Of a stretch of DNA of 64,000 nucleotides, positions 7,954 to 16,551 are shown one piece after another. The stretch's first letter is position 1. Each line of letters begins with the position of its first letter. The notes under the pieces are model-generated. The model was not told the origin of the DNA. It worked only from the letters and a program-made list of their open reading frames with translations, and made no database searches. Made by a program: the position numbers and the translations under genes. The stretch lies in assembly GCA_021154885.1 (NCBI GenBank), contig JAJKHS010000080.1, positions 62,001-126,000 of the forward strand. The letters are read 5' to 3'. Source of the stretch: Thermoanaerobaculum sp. (GTDB lineage Bacteria > Acidobacteriota > Thermoanaerobaculia > Multivoradales > UBA5704).

Positions 7954-8869
7954 GTTCTGTCCCCCCTCTTTCGAGCGATCGCAGCAGCACCTCGCTGCGG
8001 GTGTGAGCCACCCGGCGCTCGGCCTCCCCCAGCCAGGCCGCGAACAGGGCCAGCCCCAGCACGATGAAGAGGATCCCGGCCGGCACCCACATGATGAGCC
8101 CGGCGAGCTGCTGGTCCTCCAGCGCCGAGAGGCCCCAGGCCGCCGTCCGCGCCTCGTAGATGGGGTACCAGAGCCGCGGCGCGAAGGTGAGGAGGGCGCC
8201 CAGGACGCCGCTGTGCAGCGAGGTGGTGAACACGTAGAGCACGGCCGCGCCGTAGCCGAGCCGGCCGAAGCGGCCGTGGACCAGCGCCCACCAGAAGAGG
8301 GCGGCGCTGACGAAGAAGCTGAGGTGCTGGCAGGCGTGGATCAGCTCGTCGTCCAGCGTGGCCTGGTAGAGGGATGGCAGGTGCCAGATCCAGAGGGCCA
8401 CGCCGTGAATCAGCCAGACGGCGAGGGGCGCCGTGAGGAGCCCCCAGACGGCGGTCACGGCCGGCCCTTGCGCCCACCGCCCCGCCCGCTCGCGGCCGGC
8501 CGGGGGGAGGGCCCAGACGAAGGTGGCGAGCGGCCGGCCCAGCACCATCAGGGGCGCCGCCACCAGGATCAGCACCTCGTGCTGGGCCATGTGGGCCGAG
8601 AAGAGGATCTCGCCGAGCCTGTCCAGGGGCGAGATCAGGGCCAAAATCAGGGCGAGCCATCCCGCGGCGAAACAGGCCGCCTGCCAGCGGCGGATCCCCT
8701 GGCCGGCCCCGGCCCGGCGCCACAGCCGGGCGAGGCCCACGGCGTAGAGCCCGCCCGAGAGGGCCAGCAGGACCAGGACCCACGGGTCCCACGTCCACCA
8801 GCCGAGGATGGCGCCGGCCGAGAGGTGGTGTCCGCCTGTGTGAGCGAGGAGCCATGGAGCGAAGATCAC
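7943..8869 (-). CDS. ctaG: Cytochrome c oxidase assembly protein, CtaG (caa3 type)
   Basis: A 308-residue polytopic protein. I start it at GTG 8869, which overlaps the TGA of the upstream gene (GTGA); a longer open frame upstream is not protein-like. Seven hydrophobic segments are visible. Conserved family features include SAHMAQHEVLILVAAPLMVL and the later WIWHLPSLY and HACQHLSFF motifs, whose histidines probably handle copper or haem. CtaG of the caa3 type helps assemble the CuB centre of haem-copper oxidases. Its place after the subunit III gene fits that role for the oxidase encoded here. Confidence 0.9.
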   Translation of the reverse strand: MIFAPWLLAHTGGHHLSAGAILGWWTWDPWVLVLLALSGGLYAVGLARLWRRAGAGQGIRRWQAACFAAGWLALILALISPLDRLGEILFSAHMAQHEVLILVAAPLMVLGRPLATFVWALPPAGRERAGRWAQGPAVTAVWGLLTAPLAVWLIHGVALWIWHLPSLYQATLDDELIHACQHLSFFVSAALFWWALVHGRFGRLGYGAAVLYVFTTSLHSGVLGALLTFAPRLWYPIYEARTAAWGLSALEDQQLAGLIMWVPAGILFIVLGLALFAAWLGEAERRVAHTRSEVLLRSLERGGTEREA

Positions 8870-9252
8870 TGGCACACCCCCAGCACAAACTTCGGCACCT
8901 CCAGCGCCAGGATCGCCACCACGAACGCGGCGCCGAGCGCCGCTCCGTACCGGGCCAGGAAGCGCGCCCGGGAGCTCTCCGGCTCTCCTGCCTCCGTGGA
9001 GCCTGCCGGCAACCGCCGGCCGACGCTCCAGGCGAGCGCCGCCCCGCCCGCGGCGAGGAGCAGCGAGAGGAGGCCCACGGCGAAGAGCATCCACTTCGTC
9101 CCCGCGGCGCAGGCGGTGGGCGCCAGCGAGTAGCTCGCGAATTCGTTGAGCGCGAAGGCGAAGGGGCCGGTCAGCGCAGCCAGTACCAGGAGGGCGTCCC
9201 GCCTCGGCAGCGGCGGGTTCGGTTCGATGCTCGGAGCAGGCATGGCGCTCAA
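8866..9252 (-). CDS. Small membrane protein of the oxidase cluster
   Basis: A 128-residue protein with three predicted membrane segments (about 20-43, 53-75 and 104-125) and a charged cytoplasmic stretch between the second and third (GSTEAGEPESSRARF). I do not recognise a family. It lies between subunit III and ctaG, 13 bp after coxC, and its stop overlaps the ctaG start. It is likely a minor oxidase subunit or assembly factor; this is inference from position only. Confidence 0.65.
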   Translation of the reverse strand: MSAMPAPSIEPNPPLPRRDALLVLAALTGPFAFALNEFASYSLAPTACAAGTKWMLFAVGLLSLLLAAGGAALAWSVGRRLPAGSTEAGEPESSRARFLARYGAALGAAFVVAILALEVPKFVLGVCQ

Positions 9253-9265
9253 TTCCTCAGCAGGC

Positions 9266-9889
9266 TCAACGGACCTGGAGCAGCCCGGGGTCGAGAAAGA
9301 AGATGCAATAGAACACCACCCACGCCAGCACCACGAAGTACCAGTACATGCTGTTGAGCCGCAGGTCGACCATGTGCTTGTCCTCCACCGGCCCCTTGAG
9401 CAGGAGGGCGAGGAAGAGAAGGTTCTCGCCCGTCCCCGTGAGCACGTGCGTGGTGTGGAGCGCCGCCGCGATCCAGACCACCGAGCCGTAGGCGTGGCTG
9501 TCCCAGCGGAAGGTCAGGCCGGTGAGGATGAAGCCCCGCACCGCCAGGAACGCCACCATCAGCACGGTGGAGACGAGCAGCCAGAGGCGGATTCCCTTGA
9601 GGTCCTGCCGCCCCGCCGCCCTGGCCACCAGGTACATGGGGACGATGCTGGCGAGGAGGATCGCCAGGTTGAGCGTGGTGATCCCGAGCCCCGGGTGGCG
9701 CACGCCCGTCGGCGGCCATTCCACGGCGGCACCGCGCAGGTAGAAATAGGTGGCGACGAGGATGGCGAACATCGTCCCCTCGATGGCCATGATCCCGGTG
9801 ACTCCCCACCAGAGCGGAGCCCGGGGGCCGTCGGCGACCGTGGGCAGGCCGGAGACGTCCAGGGCGGGCTTTTCTGCAATCGCGCTCAT
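9266..9889 (-). CDS. ctaE: Cytochrome c oxidase subunit III
   Basis: A 207-residue protein started at ATG 9889, which overlaps the coxA stop (ATGA). It has five membrane helices, like the short bacterial subunit III of caa3 and related oxidases. Family signatures seen are GIMAIEGTMFAILVATYFYL, the AALHTTHVLTG histidine motif and WYFVVLAWVVFYCIFF at the end. Subunit III stabilises subunit I in the inner membrane. Confidence 0.92.
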   Translation of the reverse strand: MSAIAEKPALDVSGLPTVADGPRAPLWWGVTGIMAIEGTMFAILVATYFYLRGAAVEWPPTGVRHPGLGITTLNLAILLASIVPMYLVARAAGRQDLKGIRLWLLVSTVLMVAFLAVRGFILTGLTFRWDSHAYGSVVWIAAALHTTHVLTGTGENLLFLALLLKGPVEDKHMVDLRLNSMYWYFVVLAWVVFYCIFFLDPGLLQVR

Positions 9890-11817
9890 GACCTCTTCTC
9901 CATGATCACGTCGCGGTCCATGTCCCCCCGCGGCCAGAACCACGCGATCAGAGCCACGGCACAGGGCACGGCGCCGACGACGAAGCCCCAGGGATTGAAG
10001 ATGGCGTAGATGAAAGTCATCGCCACGCCGCAGGCGAGGATGAAGGGCCAGATCGTGGGACCGGGCAGCACGTCGCGATGGTCCGGCTCGGCGTCGAGGA
10101 GGTTGGTCACCAGCATCTCCCGGCGGTCGCTGCGCAGGCCGGTGACTTCCGGCTGGTCGTCGCGGCGGGACCACAGGGCGTAGCGGCCGGCGACCGTGGG
10201 CAGGCGCAGGAAGTTGTAGGACGGCGGCGGCGAGGAGGTGGACCACTCCAGGGTATCCGCCCCCCAGGGGTCGTCGCCTGCCATCTCGCCGTGACGCAGG
10301 CTCTGGAGGGCGTTGACCACGAAGACCAGGACGCCGAGGCCGAGAATGCCGGCGCCGATCGTGGCCAGGAGGTTCAGGTCCCCCCAGCCGGTCTCCGGAA
10401 GATAGGTGTAGACCCGCCGCGGCATGCCCTGAAGACCGAGCTGGTGCATGGGGAAGAAGGTCACGTTGAAGCCCACGAAGACCAGCCAGAAGCTGAGCCT
10501 CCCCAGCCGCTCCGAGAGCCGCCGACCCGTCATCTTGGGCAGCCAGAATGAGAGTCCGCCCAGCAAGGGGAAGACGGCGCCGCCGATCAGCACGTAGTGG
10601 AAATGGGCGACGACGAAGAACGTGTCGTGCACCTGGAGGTCGAGCGGCACCGAGCCGAGCATGACGCCCGTCAGGCCTCCGATCACGAAGACGAAGAAGA
10701 AGCCGAGGACGTAGAGGAGAGGCGTCGTGAAGCGCGGCCGGCTCCCCCAGAGAGTCGCGAGCCAGCAGAAGATCTGGGTGCCGCTGGGGATGGCGATCAT
10801 CAGGCTCGCCGCGGTGAAGAAGCTCGCCCCGAGCTGCGGCAGGCCGGTGGCGAACATATGGTGCACCCACAGGCCGAAGCCGATGAAGCCGGTGGCCACC
10901 AGCGACATCACCATCGGCAGGTAGCCGAAGACCTCGCGGCGGGTGGAGGCGGCGATGATCGAGGAGACCATCCCCAGCGCCGGAATGAAGATGATGTAGA
11001 CCTCCGGATGGCCGAAGAACCAGAACAGGTGCTGCCAGAGCAGGGCGTCGCCCCCCTCAGAAGGATTAAAGAAGTGGGTGTCCACCAGCCGGTCCAGGGC
11101 GAGCATCAGCGAGCACAGCATCACCGCCGGCATGGCGAAAACCACCATGAACGAGGTCACCAACTGCGACCAGACGAAGAGCGGGACGCGGTTGAGCGAC
11201 ATGCCCGGAGCCCGGTGCTTGAAGATGGTGGTGATGAGGTTCACGGCCACGGCGAGCGAGGAGATCTCGGTGAAGGTGATCATCTGCGCCCAGATGTCGA
11301 CCCGCTTGCCGGGGGAGAACGCCGGCCCGGAGAGGGGGACGTAGGCGAACCAGCCGGCGTCCGGCCCGGTGTTGGTGAACAGGCCGGCGTAGAGCAGCAG
11401 GCCGCCAGCCACGTAGACCCAGTAGGAGAAGGCGTTGAGGCGGGGGAAGGCGAGGTTGCGGGTACCGATCATCAGCGGCACGAGGTAGGTCCCCATACCC
11501 AGCATGATGGGCACGGCAAAGAGGAACATCATGGTCGAGCCGTGCACGGTGAAAAGCTGGTCGTAGCGGTCCGGCCCGATCAGGCGCGCCTCGGGCCGGG
11601 CGAGTTGCAGCCGCATGAGCAGCGCCTCGATCCCGCCGAGCGCGAAGAAGACCAGGGCGGTGCCGACGTAGCGCTTGCCGATCGCCTTGTGGTCCACGTC
11701 CGTGAGCCACCCCCGGAGGCCTTTGGGGGACCACCAGGTCCGCTCCAGCCGGCGCCGTTCCTCGGCGTCCGCGTTCTCGCCGGCGTAACCGACGTCCTCC
11801 ACTTCCGCGACGCTCAT
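9886..11817 (-). CDS. ctaD: Cytochrome c oxidase subunit I with altered D and K proton channels
   Basis: A 643-residue haem-copper oxidase subunit I. All metal ligands are present: low-spin haem His92 (TVHGSTMM), the CuB His270/Tyr274 pair with the nearby glutamate (HPEVY), His319-His320 (WVHHMF), and the haem histidines in DTFFVVAHFHYV (405, 407). The active glutamate of HPEVY (272) is kept. Two proton-channel residues are not standard: the D-channel aspartate of the usual GARDVAFPRLN is Asn121 here (GTRNLAFPRLN), and the K-channel lysine of PTGxKIF is Gln348 (PSGTQIF). A C-terminal extension after residue 520 carries two more hydrophobic segments, resembling a fused subunit IV. It catalyses O2 reduction; pumping ability is uncertain. 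Confidence 0.95.
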   Translation of the reverse strand: MSVAEVEDVGYAGENADAEERRRLERTWWSPKGLRGWLTDVDHKAIGKRYVGTALVFFALGGIEALLMRLQLARPEARLIGPDRYDQLFTVHGSTMMFLFAVPIMLGMGTYLVPLMIGTRNLAFPRLNAFSYWVYVAGGLLLYAGLFTNTGPDAGWFAYVPLSGPAFSPGKRVDIWAQMITFTEISSLAVAVNLITTIFKHRAPGMSLNRVPLFVWSQLVTSFMVVFAMPAVMLCSLMLALDRLVDTHFFNPSEGGDALLWQHLFWFFGHPEVYIIFIPALGMVSSIIAASTRREVFGYLPMVMSLVATGFIGFGLWVHHMFATGLPQLGASFFTAASLMIAIPSGTQIFCWLATLWGSRPRFTTPLLYVLGFFFVFVIGGLTGVMLGSVPLDLQVHDTFFVVAHFHYVLIGGAVFPLLGGLSFWLPKMTGRRLSERLGRLSFWLVFVGFNVTFFPMHQLGLQGMPRRVYTYLPETGWGDLNLLATIGAGILGLGVLVFVVNALQSLRHGEMAGDDPWGADTLEWSTSSPPPSYNFLRLPTVAGRYALWSRRDDQPEVTGLRSDRREMLVTNLLDAEPDHRDVLPGPTIWPFILACGVAMTFIYAIFNPWGFVVGAVPCAVALIAWFWPRGDMDRDVIMEKRS

Positions 11818-11830
11818 TTCAATCTCCCAC

Positions 11831-12778
11831 TCATTTCAGGCCGTCCAGAAAGGCCAGCAGGGCCTCGAGGTCGTTCGATCCAAGGCTGGTGGCCGGCATG
11901 GGGTTGCTGGGCTTGAGGGTCTGGGAGTCGACGATCCAACCCGCCAGGTGGCCCGGGGTGTTGGGCAGCGTGCCTGCGGCCAGGGTGCGGCGGCTGGCGA
12001 GGTGGGTGAGGTCCGGCCCGATCCGGCCGTTGGCGTCCGTGCCCTGGACCGTGTGGCAGAGGGCGCACTGGAGCTGGACGAAGAGATCGTGGCCCCGTTG
12101 CGCGAGCGGCGTCGCCGGCGGCGAGGCCGACTGCCGCTGGGCGGCGAGCCAGCCGGCGAAGCGCGCCGGCGATTCGGCGACCACCAGGAACGCCATGTGG
12201 GCGTGCTGATGGCCGCAGAACTCGGCGCACTGCCCGCGGTAGACGCCCGGCCGGTCGGCCTGCAGCCAGAGCTCCCCGTCGTAGCCGGGGATCAGGTCGT
12301 GCTTGCCGTGCAGGTTCGGCACCCAGAAGCTGTGAATCACGTCATGGGACACCGTGCGGATGCGGATCGGCCGGCCGACCGGGATGTGGATCTCGTTGGC
12401 GGTGGTCACCCGCTGCGCCAGCACCGGGTCGAGATATTGGACCTCCCACCACCACTGGTGCCCCGTAACCTCGACGGACACCGGATCGGCAGAGGAGAGC
12501 GAGGCGAGGGCCCGCCCCGTCCCCGTGCTGGCGAAGAGGAAGACGAAGAGAATGAGGGCCGTCGCGATCACCGCGCCGGTCACCACCCGGTTCATCCGCC
12601 GCCGCGCCGGCTCTTCCTCCCGCACCAAGCCGGCCGCGAGGGCGGCCATCACCAGCAGGAAGACCGCCGAGCAGACCCAGAACATCAGCCACCAGAGATC
12701 GCCGATGCGCGCCGCCTGCGGCCCGGCCGGGTCGAGGGCGGAGTGGCCGGCAAAAGCGAGGAGACAGGTCCAGCTCAT
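11831..12778 (-). CDS. ctaC: Cytochrome c oxidase subunit II with fused cytochrome c (caa3 type)
   Basis: A 315-residue protein started at ATG 12778, overlapping the upstream stop (ATGA). Two membrane helices (about 25-52 and 65-85) precede the CuA cupredoxin domain, with its ligands in HDVIHSFWVP and CAEFCGHQHAHM. A C-terminal cytochrome c domain has the haem site CALCH and a late methionine ligand (NPMPATS). The fusion is diagnostic of caa3 oxidases, which accept electrons directly from periplasmic or membrane-bound cytochrome c. Confidence 0.95.
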   Translation of the reverse strand: MSWTCLLAFAGHSALDPAGPQAARIGDLWWLMFWVCSAVFLLVMAALAAGLVREEEPARRRMNRVVTGAVIATALILFVFLFASTGTGRALASLSSADPVSVEVTGHQWWWEVQYLDPVLAQRVTTANEIHIPVGRPIRIRTVSHDVIHSFWVPNLHGKHDLIPGYDGELWLQADRPGVYRGQCAEFCGHQHAHMAFLVVAESPARFAGWLAAQRQSASPPATPLAQRGHDLFVQLQCALCHTVQGTDANGRIGPDLTHLASRRTLAAGTLPNTPGHLAGWIVDSQTLKPSNPMPATSLGSNDLEALLAFLDGLK

Positions 12779-13320
12779 TGCGGGTGCTCCGCTTTTTGCC
12801 CGCGGGGGGCCGCGGGCGAGGTGGCCTGCTCGGAGCGCCGCGCCTCCATCTGGTCGCTGCGGTCGGGCTCCGCCGCCTTGGGCGCGAGACCGGACAGGGT
12901 GCGCACGTAAGCCTCGATTTTCCAGATCTGGTCGTCCGGGACGTGGCCCCCATAGGAAGGCATGCCGTTGGGCCGGCCCTCGACGATGGTGTCGTAGATG
13001 TTCTGGGGATCGCTGCCGTAGATCCACTTGGCGTCCATCAGCGGCGGACCGATGCCGCCGCCGCCGTGGAAGTGGCAGCCCGAACAGTTGTACTGGTTGA
13101 AGAGCCGCTCGCCCTCGGAGATGGCCCAGGCGTTCTCGTCGTAGGGTCCGTGGCCGGAGCGGGCGGGCAGGGACTGTCCGGGCTGGAGCGTGGTCAGCCG
13201 CACCGGTTGCGCCCGGGCGCTCTTCGCGGGCAGCGTCTGGAACCGGCGCTCCTCCCGCTCGCAGGCGAGCGCCGCGAAGGTGAGGGCCAAGGCACAGAGT
13301 CCGGTCGCAAGGCGTCGCAT
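12775..13320 (-). CDS. c-type cytochrome, monohaem lipoprotein (possible dehydrogenase partner)
   Basis: A 181-residue protein started at ATG 13320 after GGGAGGG. It has a lipobox-like FAALAC, one haem site (CSGCH in YNCSGCHFHGGGG) and a methionine ligand region (GRPNGMPSYGG). A charged C-terminal tail follows. It lies between the dehydrogenase pair and the oxidase, 14 bp after the XoxJ-like gene, so it is the best candidate for the electron acceptor of the dehydrogenase, doing the job of XoxG/cytochrome cL, although its sequence is not clearly of that family. Confidence 0.85.
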   Translation of the reverse strand: MRRLATGLCALALTFAALACEREERRFQTLPAKSARAQPVRLTTLQPGQSLPARSGHGPYDENAWAISEGERLFNQYNCSGCHFHGGGGIGPPLMDAKWIYGSDPQNIYDTIVEGRPNGMPSYGGHVPDDQIWKIEAYVRTLSGLAPKAAEPDRSDQMEARRSEQATSPAAPRGQKAEHPQ

Positions 13321-13334
13321 GGTGATCCCTCCCA

Positions 13335-14180
13335 TCAAGCCGCTCCAGGCGATCCTGCCGGCGTTGGCCGTGGCACGCCGTAGCGATCGAGCAGCGCGTC
13401 GATCTCCCCTCGCCGGCGCTCGAGGACGGCGTCGATCTCCCCGCGCAGCCGCTCGTCCCCCCGGCGCACCCCCACGGCGATGTCGTAGACGAAGGGGAGG
13501 AACGGCAGGTCGATCTGCGGCGCGACGGGCACCAGGGCCAGCGCCACCGGCTCGCGCGGCGCGAAGTAGCCGGCCAGGGGTCCCCAGACCACGGCGACGT
13601 CGATCTCGCCGGAGGCCACCGCGTCGAGGATGCGGGCCGGCGGGTTCGGCCGGGCGTAGTCGCCGTAGACCGTGTAGCCGGTGACGTTGTCGACGATGCC
13701 GCGGGCCGCCAGGGCGTGGACCGGGGGGGTGTTGGCGTAGTCGTTGCCCACGATCTGGACGCCGATCCGCAGCCGCTTGAGCGCCGGATCGTTGAACGAG
13801 CGGATCTTGAATCCACGGTCCCGGCGGTAGACGAAGACGTAGGTGGAGCGGTAATACGGCCGTGTCGGCGCCACCATCTGCAGGCTCGCGGGCACCCCCA
13901 GCACGACGTCGCAGACGCCGGCCTTCAGCGTGTTGCGGAAGAAGCCGCGGCGCTGCGCCCACCAGGTGTAGCGCACGGAGGCGCCGAGATCGCGGGCGAC
14001 GATCTCCGCCAGCCGGTTCTCGAATCCCTCCAACCGCCGATTCGAGAACGGCAGGTTATTGGGATCGGCGCAGACCCGCAATTCCCGGGCTGCCCGCGGC
14101 GGCGCCGGCCGGGCGCAGGCGCCGGCAAGGAGCGCCAGAATCGCGAGAGCCAGGAGGGCTCTACGGCAGCGCGAAGACAT
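13335..14180 (-). CDS. xoxJ: XoxJ/MxaJ-like periplasmic binding protein
   Basis: A 281-residue lipoprotein-like protein (lipobox LLAGAC) with the type II periplasmic-binding fold: RVCADPNNLPFSNRRLEGFE, then GVCDVVLGVPAS and YYRSTYVFVYRRDRG. This is the quinoprotein-dehydrogenase-associated binding protein family that includes MxaJ and XoxJ. XoxJ is thought to bind and help mature the XoxF enzyme rather than transport a solute. It overlaps the dehydrogenase gene by 20 bp, as expected for a partner. Confidence 0.85.
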   Translation of the reverse strand: MSSRCRRALLALAILALLAGACARPAPPRAARELRVCADPNNLPFSNRRLEGFENRLAEIVARDLGASVRYTWWAQRRGFFRNTLKAGVCDVVLGVPASLQMVAPTRPYYRSTYVFVYRRDRGFKIRSFNDPALKRLRIGVQIVGNDYANTPPVHALAARGIVDNVTGYTVYGDYARPNPPARILDAVASGEIDVAVVWGPLAGYFAPREPVALALVPVAPQIDLPFLPFVYDIAVGVRRGDERLRGEIDAVLERRRGEIDALLDRYGVPRPTPAGSPGAA

Positions 14181-16056
14181 ACAGCATCCCCCCCGGCGTC
14201 GTCTTCTGCGGCAGGTCCTTCATGGCGTTGACGAACCCCAGGGCCGCCGTGCCGTCCCGCGGGTCGAGGCCGGCGGCGACGATGGCGCCGGACCAGCCGC
14301 CGACCCCTGAAAAAATGGCCACGTACTGCTTGCCATCCGGTCCCTTGTAGGTGATGGGCTGGCCGATGATCCCGGAGCCGGTCTTGAACTTCCACAGCTC
14401 CTTGCCGGTGTGGGCGTCGAGGGCCTTGAACCAGCCCTCCATGGTGCCGTAGAAGACGACGTCGCCGGCCGTGACCAGGGCGCCGCTCCAGGCCGGGAAC
14501 GGCTCCGGCACGCTCCACACCGCGCGCCCGGCGGCCGGGTCCCAGGCGGTGAAGGCGCCACGGTTGCCCCCCGGCCCCGCGTACATCCGCACGTTGGCCC
14601 CCACGAACGGCGTGCCGGCGATGTAGTTGGCCTCCACTCCCTCCTCGTCCATGCACAGGTTGTTGTGCGGCATGTAGAGCAGCCCGGTGCGCGGCGAGAA
14701 GGCCGAGGGCTGCCAGTCCTTGGCTCCCGGCGCCGCCGGGCAGACGTCGCGCACGATGTGGCCGAAGCCGGTCTTCTTGTCCGGCGCCTCGATCAGGCGG
14801 CCGGTCTTGAGGTCCACCCCCCGCGAGGAGGTGACGTGGACGAACGGATTGGCCGAGAGCACCTCGCCCGTGACGCGGTCGAGGACGTACACGTAGCCGT
14901 TGCGCTCCGGCCGCACCAGCACCTTACGCCGCTGGCCGTGCTGGCCCTGAAGTTCGAGATCGAGCAGCACGTTCTCGTTGATGCCGTCGTAGTCGTAGAG
15001 GTCGTGGGGACTCCACTGGTAGAACCAGCGGGCCTCGCCCGTGTCGGGATCGCGGGCGAAGATGCCGGCCGTCCACTTGTTGTCGCCCGGCCGGATGTCC
15101 GGGTTCCAGGGGCCGGGATTGGCCGTCCCGTGATAGATCAGATTGAGCTCGGGATCGTAGGAGATCCAGCCCCACATGGTGCCGCCGCCGATCTTCCAGG
15201 CGTCCGGCGGCCAGGTGGAGACCCCGAGATCCTTGCCGCGGTCCTGCGGATAGAACGGTTTGAACCTGGGGCCGATCAGCACGTCCTTGTCCGGGCCGGT
15301 GCTGTAGGCCCGCCAGGCGATCCTGCCGCTGCCGGAGTCGAGGGCCGTCAGCCAGCCGCGCACCCCGAACTCGCCGCCGCTGTTGCCCACCAGCACCTTG
15401 CCCTTCACCACCAGGGGCGCCATGGTGATCGACTCGCCCTTGTTGATATCGGCCACCATCGTGCGCCACACCTCGCCGCCCGCCGCCGCGTCGACCGCCA
15501 CCGTCTGGCCGTCCAGCGTGTTGTAGTAGATCTTGCCGTCGTCGTAGGCGGCGCCGCGGTTGACCACGTCGCAGCAGGCCACCCCCTGGGCCGCGGGCAG
15601 CACCGGCGGCTCGTACTTCCACTTGAGCGGCGCTCCGGGCTGGGTGAGGTCGAGGGCGTAGAGGATGTTGGGAAACGGGGTGACGACGTACATCGTGCTC
15701 CCCACCACCAGCGGCGCCCCCTCGTGGCCCCGCACGTTGCCGGTGGAGAACGTCCACGCCGGCTTGAGCTGGGCGACGTTGGCGGTATTGATCTGGGCGA
15801 GCGCGCTGTAGCGGGTGCTGGCGTAGTCCTTGGCCGGCATCAGCCACTGGCCGTCGTCTTGTTGGGCTGGGGGCTGGCCGGCCACCCGCGCGCCGGCGAG
15901 CGCGGCGCTACGGGCCGGCGCCGCGGGCTTGCCGTCCTCCTTGGAGGCTCGGGTGCGACAGCCCGCCAGCCCCAGAGCCAGGCCCAGGGCGAGGATCGCA
16001 CCACGATAAAACTGCTCGGAGCCTTCCCATCGGTGACCCGAGGCCGTATCTCGCAT
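14161..16056 (-). CDS. xoxF: PQQ-dependent alcohol dehydrogenase, XoxF-like, probably lanthanide-dependent
   Basis: A 631-residue quinoprotein. I start at ATG 16056, after GGGAGA; an upstream in-frame start at 16227 gives an unlikely leader. The leader ends in a lipobox (ALGLAGC, Cys33), so it may be membrane-tethered, unlike soluble XoxF. The eight-bladed propeller carries the adjacent cysteines of the PQQ site (VACCD, 161-162) and the metal ligands Glu229 (GGEFGVRG) and Asn313 (TANPGPWNP). The catalytic Asp355 and an extra Asp357 lie in HDLYDYDGIN. An aspartate two residues after the catalytic one marks lanthanide enzymes; calcium MxaF has alanine there. First gene of a 12-gene operon. Substrate is methanol or another primary alcohol. 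Confidence 0.92.
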   Translation of the reverse strand: MRDTASGHRWEGSEQFYRGAILALGLALGLAGCRTRASKEDGKPAAPARSAALAGARVAGQPPAQQDDGQWLMPAKDYASTRYSALAQINTANVAQLKPAWTFSTGNVRGHEGAPLVVGSTMYVVTPFPNILYALDLTQPGAPLKWKYEPPVLPAAQGVACCDVVNRGAAYDDGKIYYNTLDGQTVAVDAAAGGEVWRTMVADINKGESITMAPLVVKGKVLVGNSGGEFGVRGWLTALDSGSGRIAWRAYSTGPDKDVLIGPRFKPFYPQDRGKDLGVSTWPPDAWKIGGGTMWGWISYDPELNLIYHGTANPGPWNPDIRPGDNKWTAGIFARDPDTGEARWFYQWSPHDLYDYDGINENVLLDLELQGQHGQRRKVLVRPERNGYVYVLDRVTGEVLSANPFVHVTSSRGVDLKTGRLIEAPDKKTGFGHIVRDVCPAAPGAKDWQPSAFSPRTGLLYMPHNNLCMDEEGVEANYIAGTPFVGANVRMYAGPGGNRGAFTAWDPAAGRAVWSVPEPFPAWSGALVTAGDVVFYGTMEGWFKALDAHTGKELWKFKTGSGIIGQPITYKGPDGKQYVAIFSGVGGWSGAIVAAGLDPRDGTAALGFVNAMKDLPQKTTPGGMLYVFALP

Positions 16057-16275
16057 CCGCGTCTCCCGTTCCGTCTCCAAACTACGACACCCTTCGGGGG
16101 ATGACGAAAGCAAGAGACGCGCCAAGCTGCGGAAAGACCGCCAGATCCAGAGTAGAAGATGGATTTCGGCCGCGAACCGGCTGTGGAGAGCCTCGCGGGT
16201 GGAAAAACTTGCAAGGGAGGAGCGCAAAGGGCCGGCGAGGCCGACCCCTTCAAGAATCGCGAAAAGACCGCGTAT

Positions 16276-16524
16276 TTACTCGAAGACGATGTCCTGGCAA
16301 TTCGGGGAGTAGTAGATCTGCCAGCCGTCGGGCACCACGCAGGGATTCGGGTAGACGCAGCACTCGCCGGTGTCCGGGTTGCGGGCCGAGACGATCACCT
16401 GGATGCAGGAGCCGGTGAAGCTCTTCCGCGGGCAGTTGTTCGCGCTGGCCGCCCGGTCGAGAGCCAGGAAGCTCAGCACGATGAAGGCCAATCCGATGAG
16501 ACGGAGCTTGAGCATCGAGGACAT
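16276..16524 (-). CDS. Small secreted Cys protein, paralogue of the next gene
   Basis: An 82-residue protein with a strong site (AAGGAGAAGAC before ATG 16524) and a signal peptide (residues 1-28, ending AASA). The mature part has six cysteines and the pattern C-x-QVIVSARNPDTGEC, then a C-x(4)-PC-VPDGW-x-IYY-x(2)-NC. The same pattern occurs in the neighbour at 16552-16758, so the two are a tandem duplication. The (N/D)PxTGEC..PxPCxVPxGW arrangement recalls small eight-cysteine-cluster lipoproteins and protease-inhibitor-like folds, but I would not assign either. Exported, disulfide-bonded, function unknown. Confidence 0.7.
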   Translation of the reverse strand: MSSMLKLRLIGLAFIVLSFLALDRAASANNCPRKSFTGSCIQVIVSARNPDTGECCVYPNPCVVPDGWQIYYSPNCQDIVFE

Positions 16525-16551
16525 GTCTTCTCCTTTCAGATCCTTCCAGAC

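Noticed and set aside
16057-16227. Longer N terminus for the XoxF-like protein (start at 16227)
   Set aside because: It would place 57 Arg/Ser-rich residues before the signal sequence; ATG 16056 has a ribosome site and leads directly to the export signal.
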